Positions 48,874 to 56,711 of a stretch of 64,000 bases of DNA are shown here, one piece after another. The stretch covers positions 1 through 64,000 of the forward strand of contig CALLKI010000019.1 of assembly GCA_938008415.1 (NCBI GenBank). The letters are read 5' to 3'. The notes beneath the pieces are model-generated. The model was not told the origin of the DNA. It did no database searches and saw only the letters and a program-made list of their open reading frames with translations. The DNA is from an uncultured Luteimonas sp. (GTDB lineage: Bacteria; Pseudomonadota; Gammaproteobacteria; Xanthomonadales; Xanthomonadaceae). Numbering within the stretch: the first letter of the stretch is position 1; each line of letters begins with the position of its first letter. The translations under genes were made by a program, and so were the position numbers.

Positions 48874-49331
48874 ACCCCGAGCTGCGTGACATCCGAGGCG
48901 TGCTGATCCAGACCGGGACGGCGCGCCTGCTGCTGCCCAACGCCACCATCTCCGAGGTGCTGTCCTACGCCGATCCGGAACCGGTGGAGAACCCCGAGCC
49001 CTGGCTGCTCGGCCGCATCCGCTGGCGCGGCTGGCGCCTGCCGCTGGTCGCGTTCGGCCCGTTGTCCGGGCTGGGCGCGGAGCAGGGCGACATCGGCAGC
49101 AAGGTGCTGGTGCTCAAGACCCTGGGCGGCGATCCGGCGCTGCCGTACTTCGCGCTGCTCACCCGCGGCTTCCCGCGGCTGGTGACGGTGTCGCGCGACG
49201 CCCTGGCCGCCGAGGAGGGCGAGGTGCCGACCGGCGCGAAGGCGCGGGTGCGGTTCAACGACGAGACCGCGTTCATCCCCGACATCGACGGCATCGAGTC
49301 GGCGATCCGCCGGACGCTGCTGGCGGCGTAG
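48870..49331 (+). CDS. chpC: CheW-like protein ChpC
   Basis: 153 residues; the ATG overlaps the chpB-like stop (ATGA). It has a CheW-type fold: IRGVLIQTGTARLLLPNATI near the start, then LLGRIRWRGWRLPLVAFGPL, corresponding to the NLRG-type core. ChpC is a second coupling protein that may bring other receptors to ChpA. Last gene of the cluster; it is convergent with rsmE, with 1 base between the stops. Confidence 0.88.
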   Translation: MNPELRDIRGVLIQTGTARLLLPNATISEVLSYADPEPVENPEPWLLGRIRWRGWRLPLVAFGPLSGLGAEQGDIGSKVLVLKTLGGDPALPYFALLTRGFPRLVTVSRDALAAEEGEVPTGAKARVRFNDETAFIPDIDGIESAIRRTLLAA

Positions 49332-49332
49332 C

Positions 49333-50073
49333 TCAGCCGCGCAGGTCCCCGTAGGCCGCCTGCAGTGCCGCGATCGCGGCAAGTCCGGCGGTCTCGGTAC
49401 GCAGGATGCGTGGCCCGAGGCGCAGGCCACGGAAGCCGGCCGCGCGCAGCAGCTCACGGTCGCGCGGCGACCATCCCCCTTCCGGGCCGATCGCGAGGGC
49501 CACGGTGGCATCGGCCGCGATGCCCAGCCCGGACAGCGTGCAGTCGCCTTCCGGGTCCAGGCACAGCCGGACCGTGGCGTCACCCACGTGGCCGGCGATG
49601 CGGTCGATGGCGACCGGCGCGTCCACCGCGGGCACGCGCGCGCGGCCGCTCTGTTCGCAGGCCGAGGCCACCACGCCGCGCCAGTGCTCCATGCGCTTGC
49701 GCAGGCGTTCGCCGTCGAGCCGCACCTCCGTGCGCTCGGCGTCCACCGGCACGATCCGGGCCACGCCAAGTTCGGTGGCCTTCTGCAGGACCAGGTCCAT
49801 CTTCTCGCCGCGGGCGATGCCCTGCACCAGCATGACGCGCAGGGAAGACTCGTTGTCCAGCCTGCGTGCCTCCAGGACTTCGGCCACGGCGCCTCGCTTG
49901 CCGGTTTCGGCCAGCCGCGCACCGTAGTCGTGGCCGTCGCCGTTGAACAGCACGCACGCATCGCCCTCGCGCAGGCGCAGCACGCGCACCAGGTGCGCGG
50001 CGGCGGCCTCGGGCAGGGCGACGCGCGTGCCCGGGGCCAGCGGAGCATCGACGAAGACGCGGGTCAGGCGCAC
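49333..50073 (-). CDS. rsmE: 16S rRNA m3U1498 methyltransferase RsmE
   Basis: 246 residues from a GTG at 50073 (MRLTRVFVDAPLAPGTRVAL), overlapping the bioA end by 10 bases. This SPOUT-class enzyme methylates U1498 of 16S rRNA. It has the N-terminal PUA-like part (HLVRVLRLREGDACVLFNGD) and then the knotted SAM site (ALAIGPEGGWSPRDRELL and RLGPRILRTETAGLAAI). LVLQKATELGVARIVPV is another family block. Probably co-transcribed with bioA. Confidence 0.95.
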   Translation of the reverse strand: MRLTRVFVDAPLAPGTRVALPEAAAAHLVRVLRLREGDACVLFNGDGHDYGARLAETGKRGAVAEVLEARRLDNESSLRVMLVQGIARGEKMDLVLQKATELGVARIVPVDAERTEVRLDGERLRKRMEHWRGVVASACEQSGRARVPAVDAPVAIDRIAGHVGDATVRLCLDPEGDCTLSGLGIAADATVALAIGPEGGWSPRDRELLRAAGFRGLRLGPRILRTETAGLAAIAALQAAYGDLRG

Positions 50074-51461
50074 GCGGTGGCCTCCCGGATGGCGTGGGCG
50101 GTGACGTCGGCCAGCAGCTTGAGCTGGGCGTCGTCGATGCAGTACGGAGGCATCCAGTACAGCACGTCCCCAAGCGGGCGCAGGAGCACGCCGCGTTCGA
50201 GCGCGGCGCGGTAGGCGCGCAGGCCCACGCGCAGGGACGGGTCGAAGGGCGTGGTGCGGTCGCCGTCGCGGGCCAGCTCGAAGGCCAGGATCATCCCGGT
50301 CTGGCGCACGTCCGCGACATGGGGCAGGCGGCCGATTCCGGCGGCCAGGCGCGCCATCTTCGCAGCGGTGCCGCGGTTGCGTTCGAGCACGCCGTCGGCG
50401 TCGAAGATGTCGAGCGATGCCAGCGCCGCCGCGCAGGCCAGCGGGTTGCCGGTGTAACTGTGCGAATGCAGGAAGGCGCGTTCGCGCGAGTCGTCGAGGA
50501 AGCCCTCGTAGATGCTCTCCGTGGCCAGCACCGCGGCCAGCGGCAGGAAGCCGCCGGTCAGTCCCTTGGACAGGCACATCAGGTCCGGCTGCACGCCGGC
50601 CTGCTCGAACGCGAACATGGTGCCGGTGCGGCCGAAGCCGACCGCGATCTCGTCGGCGATGAGGAAGATCCCGTGCACGTCGCACAGCTCGCGCACGCGG
50701 CGCAGGTAGGCCGGGTGGTGCATGCGCATGCCGCCCGCGCACTGCACCAGCGGCTCCAGCACCAGGGCGCAGATCTCGCCGGCGTGCGCGTCGAGCATGT
50801 GCGCCAGCGCGTCGGCGGCGTCCTCGGCGCAGCCCTCGGCGGACTGGCCTTCGCGCGCGAGGTAGGCGTCGGGCGTGGGTGCGAACAGCGCTTCCATCAA
50901 CAGCGGCGCGTAGGTGCGCCGGTACAGCGGGATGTCGCCGACCGCCAGCGCGCCGATGGTCTCGCCGTGGTAGCCGTTCTGCAGCGCCACGAACTTCGTC
51001 CGCCGCGGTTCGTCGCCCCGGTTGCGGAACCAGTGGAACGCCATCTTCAGCGCCACCTCGACGCCTGCCGAGCCGTTGTCGGCATAGAACACCCGCGACA
51101 GGGGCGCGCGGCCGGGTTCGCGCGGGGCGATGGCCAGCAGGCGCTCGGCCAGTTCCACCGCCGGCGCGTGCGAGCAGCCGGCCAGCAGCACGTGCTCGAG
51201 GGTGCGCGCCTGGCGGGCGACCGCTTCGGCGATGCGCGGCTCGGCATGGCCATGCAGGTTGGTCCACCAGCTGCTGATGGCGTCGAGCGTGCGGCGGCCG
51301 TCGTGGCTGACCAGCCACGCGCCTTCACCCCGCGCCACCGGCAGCAGGGGCAGCACGTCCGGGTGCTCGCGCATCTGGGTGCAGGGATGCCAGAGCACCG
51401 CCAGATCGCGCGAACGCCAGCGGCCGGCCTCGTCTAGAATGGAGCCATCGTGAATCACCAT
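50064..51461 (-). CDS. bioA: Adenosylmethionine-8-amino-7-oxononanoate aminotransferase
   Basis: 465-residue fold-type I PLP enzyme that converts KAPA to DAPA in biotin synthesis using SAM as amino donor. Characteristic blocks are LWHPCTQMREH at the start, ISSWWTNLHGHAEPRIAEA, FYADNGSAGVEVALKMAFH, NGYHGETIGAL, IADEIAVGFGRTGTMFA, and the PLP Lys in CLSKGLTGGFLPLAAVL. No other bio gene is in the window. The start at 51461 has a GATAAT hexamer 6 bases upstream. Confidence 0.96.
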   Translation of the reverse strand: MVIHDGSILDEAGRWRSRDLAVLWHPCTQMREHPDVLPLLPVARGEGAWLVSHDGRRTLDAISSWWTNLHGHAEPRIAEAVARQARTLEHVLLAGCSHAPAVELAERLLAIAPREPGRAPLSRVFYADNGSAGVEVALKMAFHWFRNRGDEPRRTKFVALQNGYHGETIGALAVGDIPLYRRTYAPLLMEALFAPTPDAYLAREGQSAEGCAEDAADALAHMLDAHAGEICALVLEPLVQCAGGMRMHHPAYLRRVRELCDVHGIFLIADEIAVGFGRTGTMFAFEQAGVQPDLMCLSKGLTGGFLPLAAVLATESIYEGFLDDSRERAFLHSHSYTGNPLACAAALASLDIFDADGVLERNRGTAAKMARLAAGIGRLPHVADVRQTGMILAFELARDGDRTTPFDPSLRVGLRAYRAALERGVLLRPLGDVLYWMPPYCIDDAQLKLLADVTAHAIREATACA

Positions 51462-51467
51462 CCCGCC

Positions 51468-51473
51468 ATTATC
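51468..51473 (-). promoter_or_regulatory. -10-like GATAAT, predicted leaderless start for bioA
   Basis: Read on the minus strand, GATAAT ends 6 bases before the bioA ATG (51461), with only GGCGGG between and no Shine-Dalgarno at proper spacing. The arrangement is nearly identical to that of ruvB (GATAATGGCGGC then ATG). Confidence 0.5.
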
Positions 51474-51502
51474 GCCCGCGAGGGGAGGCGGTGCCGGACC
51501 CC

Positions 51503-52057
51503 ATGAGCCGTCGCCTGCCGATCATCCACCGCATCACCGAGCACGAGGCCGGCCCGTACCGGCTCGAACGGCTCGACCTCGAGTTCGGCAACGGCGAGCG
51601 CCGGCAGTTCGAGCGCCTGCGCGGCCGCGGCCACGGCGCCGTGGCGGTGGTCCCGCTGCTCGACGACGACACCGTGCTGCTGGTGCGCGAGTATGCCGCC
51701 GGCCTGCACCGCTACGAGCTGGGCCTGGTCAAGGGCCGGATCGACGCCGGCGAGACGGCCCTGCAGGCCGCGGACCGGGAGCTGAAGGAGGAAGCCGGCT
51801 ACGGCGCGCGCCGGCTGGACGTGGTCCGCACCCTGACCCTGGCGCCGGTGTACATGAGCCACGAGACCACCGTGGTGCTGGCCCGCGACCTGTACCCGGA
51901 GCGCCTGCCCGGCGACGAGCCCGAGGAGCTGGAAGTGGTGCCGTGGCGGTTCGACGCCATCGACGAGCTGGCGCTGCACGAGGACTTCTCCGAGGGGCGT
52001 TCGCTGGCCGCGCTGTTCGCCGCGCGCCAGTACCTGAGGCGGGAGCGCGGTGGCTGA
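51503..52057 (+). CDS. nudE: NudE-type Nudix ADP-compound hydrolase
   Basis: 184 residues from the ATG at 51503; a GTG at 51491 is an alternative and sits closer to the AGGGGAGG ribosome site (51481-51488). The Nudix box is complete: GRIDAGETALQAADRELKEE then AGY (about residues 76-99), with the metal-binding REXXEE core. NudE hydrolyses ADP-ribose, Ap3A and NADH-like compounds. It is first of the nudE-cysQ-mazG run, all housecleaning nucleotide enzymes, and overlaps cysQ by 8 bases. Confidence 0.9.
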   Translation: MSRRLPIIHRITEHEAGPYRLERLDLEFGNGERRQFERLRGRGHGAVAVVPLLDDDTVLLVREYAAGLHRYELGLVKGRIDAGETALQAADRELKEEAGYGARRLDVVRTLTLAPVYMSHETTVVLARDLYPERLPGDEPEELEVVPWRFDAIDELALHEDFSEGRSLAALFAARQYLRRERGG

Positions 52058-52853
52058 GGCGCTGCCGGACGCACTGCGCGAGGGGGTGGTCGGGATCGCC
52101 CGTGACGCGGCCCGGGCCATCCTCGAGGTGTACCGCGGACGGTTCGAGGTCGGGCGCAAGGACGACGACAGCCCGCTGACCGCGGCGGACATGGCCGCCC
52201 ACCGCCGGATCGTGGATGGCCTGCGCATGCTCACCCCCGACATCCCGGTGCTGTCGGAGGAATCGGCCCACGCCATCCCGGCGCAGGAGCGGCTGGGCTG
52301 GCCGCGGCTGTGGCTGGTGGACCCGCTCGACGGCACCCGCGAGTTCGTCCGCCGCAACGACGAGTTCTGCATCAACATCGCCCTGGTCGAGCAGGGCGTG
52401 CCGTGCTTCGGCCTGGTCCTGGCGCCGGTGACGGGCACGCTCTGGCACGGGGCACCGGGTGCGGGCGCTTACCGCCGCGACCCGGATGGCGGCGAGCGTG
52501 CCATCGCCACCCGCCGACCGGCGGCCGCGCCGCTGCGGGTGGCCGCCAGCCGCTCGCATGCCGACCCGCGCACCATGGCGCTGATCGGGCGGATCGGCGC
52601 CACCGAGGCCATCAGCATCGGCTCGGCGCTGAAGTTCTGCCTGCTGGCCGAGGGGCGCCTGGACGTGTATCCGCGCTTCGCGCCGACCAGCGAGTGGGAC
52701 ACCGCGGCCGGGCAGGCCATCGTCGAGGCGGCCGGTGGTGTGGTGCTCGACCCGCAGGGCCGCCCGCTGCGCTACAACCTGCGGCCCACGCTGCTCAACG
52801 GCGAGTTCATCGCCCTGGGCGACGCGGCGCTGCCCTGGCAAACCTGGCTTTGA
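52050..52853 (+). CDS. cysQ: 3'(2'),5'-bisphosphate nucleotidase CysQ
   Basis: 267 residues with a GTG start at 52050 overlapping nudE. CysQ removes the 3'-phosphate of PAP, a by-product of sulfate assimilation. The inositol-phosphatase family metal sites are present: SPLTAADMAAHRRI, VLSEESAH, LWLVDPLDGTREFVRRNDEF (the DPxDGT motif), and the C-terminal TSEWDTAAGQAIVEAAGG. mazG starts 5 bases after the stop. Confidence 0.94.
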   Translation: MAEALPDALREGVVGIARDAARAILEVYRGRFEVGRKDDDSPLTAADMAAHRRIVDGLRMLTPDIPVLSEESAHAIPAQERLGWPRLWLVDPLDGTREFVRRNDEFCINIALVEQGVPCFGLVLAPVTGTLWHGAPGAGAYRRDPDGGERAIATRRPAAAPLRVAASRSHADPRTMALIGRIGATEAISIGSALKFCLLAEGRLDVYPRFAPTSEWDTAAGQAIVEAAGGVVLDPQGRPLRYNLRPTLLNGEFIALGDAALPWQTWL

Positions 52854-52857
52854 ACCG

Positions 52858-53694
52858 ATGAACCAAGACCATCGCCGCATCGAATCCCTGCTCGCGATCA
52901 TGGCGCGCCTGCGCGACCCGGAGGGCGGCTGCCCCTGGGACCTCGAGCAGGACTTCTCCACGATCGCGCCGTACACCATCGAGGAGGCGTACGAGGTCGC
53001 CGACGCGATTGACCGCGGCGACATGGCCGCGCTGAAGGACGAACTCGGCGACCTGCTGCTGCAGGTGGTGTTCCACGCGCAGATGGCCAGCGAGCAGGGC
53101 GCGTTCGATTTCGGCGACGTGGTCGCGGCGATCTGCGACAAGATGGTGCGCCGCCACCCGCACGTGTTCGGCGAGGCGAAGTTCGCGGACGCCGTGGAGC
53201 AGACCGCGAACTGGGAGGCGATCAAGCAGGCCGAGCGCGAGGCCAGGGGCGAGCACGATACCTCGGCGCTGGCGGGCATCCCGCGCGGCCTGCCGGAGTG
53301 GCAGCGCGCGGTGAAGCTGCAGTCGCGCGCGGCGTGGACCGGATTCGACTGGCCGGACTGGCGCCCGGTGCTGAACAAGCTGCAGGAGGAGATCGGCGAG
53401 GTCCGCGCCGAGTTCGAGGCGCTGGCGGCCGCGCCCGGCGACGCGGCGGCCCGGGCGCGGCTGCAGGACGAGATCGGCGACCTGCTGTTCGTCGCCGCCA
53501 ACCTCGCCCGCCACGCGAAGGTGGACGTCGGCGCCGCCCTGCGCGGGGCCAACCACAAGTTCGAGCGCCGCTTCCGGGCGATGGAGGCCCTGGCCGCGGC
53601 CGACGGCACGCGCCTGCAGGACCTGCCGCTGGAGGCGCAGGAGCGTTACTGGGAGCGCGCCAAGGCGGGCGGCTGGGGCGACGGCGGCGGTTGA
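52858..53694 (+). CDS. mazG: Nucleoside triphosphate pyrophosphohydrolase MazG
   Basis: 278 residues. MazG hydrolyses (d)NTPs to monophosphates and can lower (p)ppGpp effects. It has two tandem MazG domains. The first holds CPWDLEQDFSTIAPYTIEEA and ELGDLLLQVVFHAQMA with the EExxE...ExxD metal residues. The second holds KLQEEIGEVRAEFEAL and DEIGDLLFVAANLARHA. The ATG at 52858 lies right after cysQ. Normal length. Confidence 0.95.
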   Translation: MNQDHRRIESLLAIMARLRDPEGGCPWDLEQDFSTIAPYTIEEAYEVADAIDRGDMAALKDELGDLLLQVVFHAQMASEQGAFDFGDVVAAICDKMVRRHPHVFGEAKFADAVEQTANWEAIKQAEREARGEHDTSALAGIPRGLPEWQRAVKLQSRAAWTGFDWPDWRPVLNKLQEEIGEVRAEFEALAAAPGDAAARARLQDEIGDLLFVAANLARHAKVDVGAALRGANHKFERRFRAMEALAAADGTRLQDLPLEAQERYWERAKAGGWGDGGG

Positions 53695-53755
53695 GCGCCG
53701 CCAGGGCAAGGGCCATCATGTCCCCGGCAGGACCATCGTGACCGGAGGGAGGGAC

Positions 53756-54058
53756 ATGGCCCGCTTTTCCAGCTTCCGCGAGTTCTACCCGTTCTATCTG
53801 GGCGAGCACAGCAACCGCACCTGCCGCCGGCTGCATTTCATCGGCAGCTGTGGCGCACTGGTCTTCGTCGCCCTGGCCATCGTCCGGGCGAATCCGTGGT
53901 GGCTGCTGGCGGCGCTGGTCTTCGGCTATGCCATGGCGTGGATCGGGCACTTCTTCTTCGAGAAGAACCGGCCGGCGACCTTCCGCCACCCGTTCTATTC
54001 CTTCGCCGGCGACTGGGTGATGTTCAAGGACATCCTCACCGGGAAAATCCCGTTCTGA
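53756..54058 (+). CDS. Mpo1-like (DUF962) membrane protein
   Basis: 100 residues from the ATG at 53756, preceded by a strong GGAGGGAGGG ribosome site. The Mpo1/YGL010w-like family includes the yeast Fe(II) dioxygenase acting on 2-hydroxy fatty acids. Conserved His-bearing blocks are visible: FYLGEHSNRTCRRLHFIG, then WIGHFFFEKNRPATFRHP. Two membrane helices lie between and around them (ALVFVALAIVRANPWWLLAA). The bacterial function is not established; a lipid alpha-oxidation role is an analogy. Confidence 0.85.
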   Translation: MARFSSFREFYPFYLGEHSNRTCRRLHFIGSCGALVFVALAIVRANPWWLLAALVFGYAMAWIGHFFFEKNRPATFRHPFYSFAGDWVMFKDILTGKIPF

Positions 54059-54064
54059 ACGGGA

Positions 54065-54424
54065 TCATTCCTGGAAGATCAGCCAGGCCGCGACCGCGAT
54101 CAGGGCGAATCCCGCCCAGTGGTTCCACTTCAGCGGCTGGCCGAGGTACAGCGCGGAGAACACGGCGAACACGACCAAGGTGATCACCTCCTGCATGCCC
54201 TTCAGTTGCGGTGCGGAGTAGATCGCGCTGCCCCAGCGGTTGGCCGGGACCATCAGGCAGTACTCGAAGAAGGCGATGCCCCAGCTGGCCAGGATCGCAG
54301 CCACCAGCGGGGCGGACCTGAAGCGCAGGTGCCCGTACCAGGCGAAGGTCATGAAGACGTTGGAGGCCAGGAGCATGGCCACGGGGACCAGGCGCTCGGA
54401 CAGGGTCGCGGTGACGGGGTTCAT
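54065..54424 (-). CDS. DUF486/DMT-family small membrane protein
   Basis: 119 residues from the ATG at 54424 with four predicted membrane helices (LVPVAMLLASNVFMTFAWYG, PLVAAILASWGIAFFEYCLM, GMQEVITLVVFAVFSALYLG, HWAGFALIAVAAWLIF). It matches the DUF486 group of the drug/metabolite transporter superfamily: FAWYGHL, FFEYCLMVPANRWG and QPLKWNHWAG are typical. Half-size DMT proteins usually pair as dimers; the substrate is unknown. It is convergent with the Mpo1-like gene (6-base gap). Confidence 0.85.
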   Translation of the reverse strand: MNPVTATLSERLVPVAMLLASNVFMTFAWYGHLRFRSAPLVAAILASWGIAFFEYCLMVPANRWGSAIYSAPQLKGMQEVITLVVFAVFSALYLGQPLKWNHWAGFALIAVAAWLIFQE

Positions 54425-54493
54425 GGGGTATCCGTGTTCTTTGTGGATGGCTGCATTTTCGGAGAAGATGACGGCATTTTTCCCGCATGTTTC

Positions 54494-54540
54494 CTTCTTC
54501 ACAAACCCTGCATGCGGCCCGGGGCAGGCTTCTTCACAAA
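54494..54540. repeat. Pair of 12-bp direct repeats upstream of the response regulator
   Basis: CTTCTTCACAAA occurs at 54494-54505 and exactly again at 54529-54540 (35-base period), in the divergent 155-base gap before the two-component operon. Direct repeats like these are typical binding sites of OmpR-type regulators, so autoregulation is possible. Confidence 0.55.
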
Positions 54541-54579
54541 GTTGAAGACGACGATCCCGGGACAAGGGAGGGGCAGGAC

Positions 54580-55290
54580 ATGCGAAGTGGTCAGGACGGT
54601 GGACTGGTCCTCATTGTCGAGGACAACCGGAACATTTCCGAGATGGTGGGCGAGTACCTCGAGAGCCGCGGCTTCGAGGTGGACTTCGCCCAGGACGGCC
54701 TGGACGGCTACCGGCTGGCCTGCGAGAACAGCTATGACGTGATCGTGCTGGACCTGATGCTGCCGCGGCTCGATGGCATCGAGGTCTGCAAGCGGCTGCG
54801 GCAGGAGGCGCGCAAGTCCACGCCGGTGCTGATGCTGACCGCGCGCGACACGCTCGACGACAAGCTCACCGGGCTGTCGTCCGGCGCGGACGACTACCTG
54901 ACCAAGCCCTTCGCGATCCAGGAGCTGGAGGCGCGCCTGCGCGCGCTGATCCGGCGCGAGCGCAGGCAGGTGGGGGGCGAGGTGCTGCGGGTGGCCGACC
55001 TGGTGCTCGATCCGGCGAGCATGCGCGTCACCCGCAACGGCGACGAACTGCAGCTGTCGCCGATCGGGATGAAGCTGCTGACCATCCTGATGCGCGAGTC
55101 GCCGCGCGTGGTGAACCGGCAGGAGATCGAGCGCGAGATCTGGGGCAACAGCCTGCCCGATTCGGACACGCTGCGCAGCCACCTCTACAACCTGCGCAAG
55201 GTGATCGACAAGCCGTACGGCAAGCCCCTGCTGCACACCGTGCAGAGCGCGGGCTACCGGATCGCCGACATCGACCAGTCGCCGGCATGA
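54580..55290 (+). CDS. OmpR/PhoB-family response regulator
   Basis: 236 residues from the ATG at 54580, preceded by GGGAGGGGCAGG. The receiver (1 to about 125) has the acidic pair in LIVEDNRN, Asp58 in VLDLMLPRLDG, Thr in MLTARD and Lys in LTKPF. The winged-helix DNA-binding domain (about 135-230) ends with DTLRSHLYNLRKVIDKPYGK and VQSAGYRI. It is paired with the histidine kinase 44 bases downstream and followed by a MacAB-type exporter, which may be its target. PhoP-like in layout; the signal is unknown. Confidence 0.93.
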   Translation: MRSGQDGGLVLIVEDNRNISEMVGEYLESRGFEVDFAQDGLDGYRLACENSYDVIVLDLMLPRLDGIEVCKRLRQEARKSTPVLMLTARDTLDDKLTGLSSGADDYLTKPFAIQELEARLRALIRRERRQVGGEVLRVADLVLDPASMRVTRNGDELQLSPIGMKLLTILMRESPRVVNRQEIEREIWGNSLPDSDTLRSHLYNLRKVIDKPYGKPLLHTVQSAGYRIADIDQSPA

Positions 55291-55334
55291 GCCCCCGGCG
55301 CTGCCGCTGACCCGGCCGGAACGGAGCCGATCCC

Positions 55335-56600
55335 ATGCCACAGGGACTTCCGAGGCGGATCCGCTTCGCGTTCATGACCCAGGCGGTCCTGGCCGCGCTC
55401 GCCGTGGTGGTGGGCGTGGTGGTGGCCATGGCCTGTGCCCGTTACGCCGTGGTCCGCTACTGGCTGGAGGCGGAGGCCGTCCAGGCGCAGACAGCGGAGG
55501 GGGCCGCGCTCGTGCGGCGCTGGGTGCTGCCGCCCGGTGGCGATCCCGCCGCGATTCCGCGGCACGTGCTCGACCTGTCCGAGGGCTTTTCGACTTCGAT
55601 GGCCAGGGGGAGCAGTTCCCTGCGCCGGCAGACGCCGCAGGGGGAACTGTTCCTGGTCGCGTCCACCGGCCCCGTCGACAGGGTCCTGCTGCTGGCCACG
55701 GCCGGGCTGCTCGCCTACGGGCTTGCGACGACGCTGCTGATCACCTGGATCACCTACCGCCGCTCCAGGCGCATGGTGCTGCCGGTCAACCGCCTTGCCG
55801 AGGTGGTGTCGCAATGGGATCCCGGGTCATGGGACGAGGCCGTGCCGGTCGTGCTGCCGTACCCGCTGACCGTCGATCCCAGCCGTGAGGTGCGCGCCCT
55901 GTCCACGGCCCTGCGCGGGCTGGCCGGGCGGATCGCTTCCTTCGTGCAGCGTGAACGCGACTTCACCCGCGACGCCAGCCACGAGCTGCGCACGCCGCTG
56001 ACCGTGGTCCGCGTGGCCACCGACCTGCTGCAGGGCGACCCGACCATCCCGGCGCACGCGCAGCGCACGCTGCAGCGGATCCAGCGTGCGGTCCGGGACA
56101 TGGAGGTGCTGGTGGACGCCTTCCTGATCCTTGCCCGCGAGCGCGGCGTCGCTCCACAGAGCGAGGAATTCGAGGTCCGCGCGCTGGTCGAGGAGGAGGT
56201 GGAAAAGGCCAGGCCGCTGCTGGCGGGCAAACCGGTGGAGCTGCGCATCACCGGTGACGTCTCGCCGCGGCTGTATGCCCCGCCGCGGGTATTCGCGGTG
56301 ATGCTGGGACAGCTGCTGAGCAACGCCTGCACGTTCACCGAAAGCGGCAGCGTGGAGGTCGAACTGGGCCAGGGCGAGGTCCGCGTCCGCGACACCGGGA
56401 TCGGCATGTCCGCCGAGACCCTCCGCCAGGCCAGCGACCCGTTCTTCCGCGCCGACCGCTTCAACCCGGCCGGCAAGGGCATCGGCCTGACCATCGTGCG
56501 CCGGCTGGGCGACCGCTTCGGCTGGCCGGTCGAGCTGGAGAGCACGCCGGGCCAGGGTACGGTCGCGACCATCCGGTTCGGCCACGCGCCGGTTTTCTGA
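55335..56600 (+). CDS. Sensor histidine kinase
   Basis: 421 residues. Two membrane helices (AVLAALAVVVGVVVAMACA, about 17-36, and LLLATAGLLAYGLATTLLITWI, about 116-138) bracket a short periplasmic sensor of about 80 residues. A HAMP-like linker, the HisKA domain with His216 (RDASHELRTPLTVV), and the HATPase (LLSNACTFTESG as N box, VRDTGIGMS as G1, GKGIGLTIVRRLGDRFG as G2) follow. It should phosphorylate the upstream regulator. The signal is unknown. Confidence 0.93.
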   Translation: MPQGLPRRIRFAFMTQAVLAALAVVVGVVVAMACARYAVVRYWLEAEAVQAQTAEGAALVRRWVLPPGGDPAAIPRHVLDLSEGFSTSMARGSSSLRRQTPQGELFLVASTGPVDRVLLLATAGLLAYGLATTLLITWITYRRSRRMVLPVNRLAEVVSQWDPGSWDEAVPVVLPYPLTVDPSREVRALSTALRGLAGRIASFVQRERDFTRDASHELRTPLTVVRVATDLLQGDPTIPAHAQRTLQRIQRAVRDMEVLVDAFLILARERGVAPQSEEFEVRALVEEEVEKARPLLAGKPVELRITGDVSPRLYAPPRVFAVMLGQLLSNACTFTESGSVEVELGQGEVRVRDTGIGMSAETLRQASDPFFRADRFNPAGKGIGLTIVRRLGDRFGWPVELESTPGQGTVATIRFGHAPVF

Positions 56601-56711
56601 TTTCCTGAAGCGCAGGTCACGTCGGTCCGCAAGTCCCCTTCGTCGTGTCAACCGCGCGCACGCGGGTACGTTAGCCTGCGTCGAGAACCCTCTTCCCGTG
56701 CCAAGGATCCC

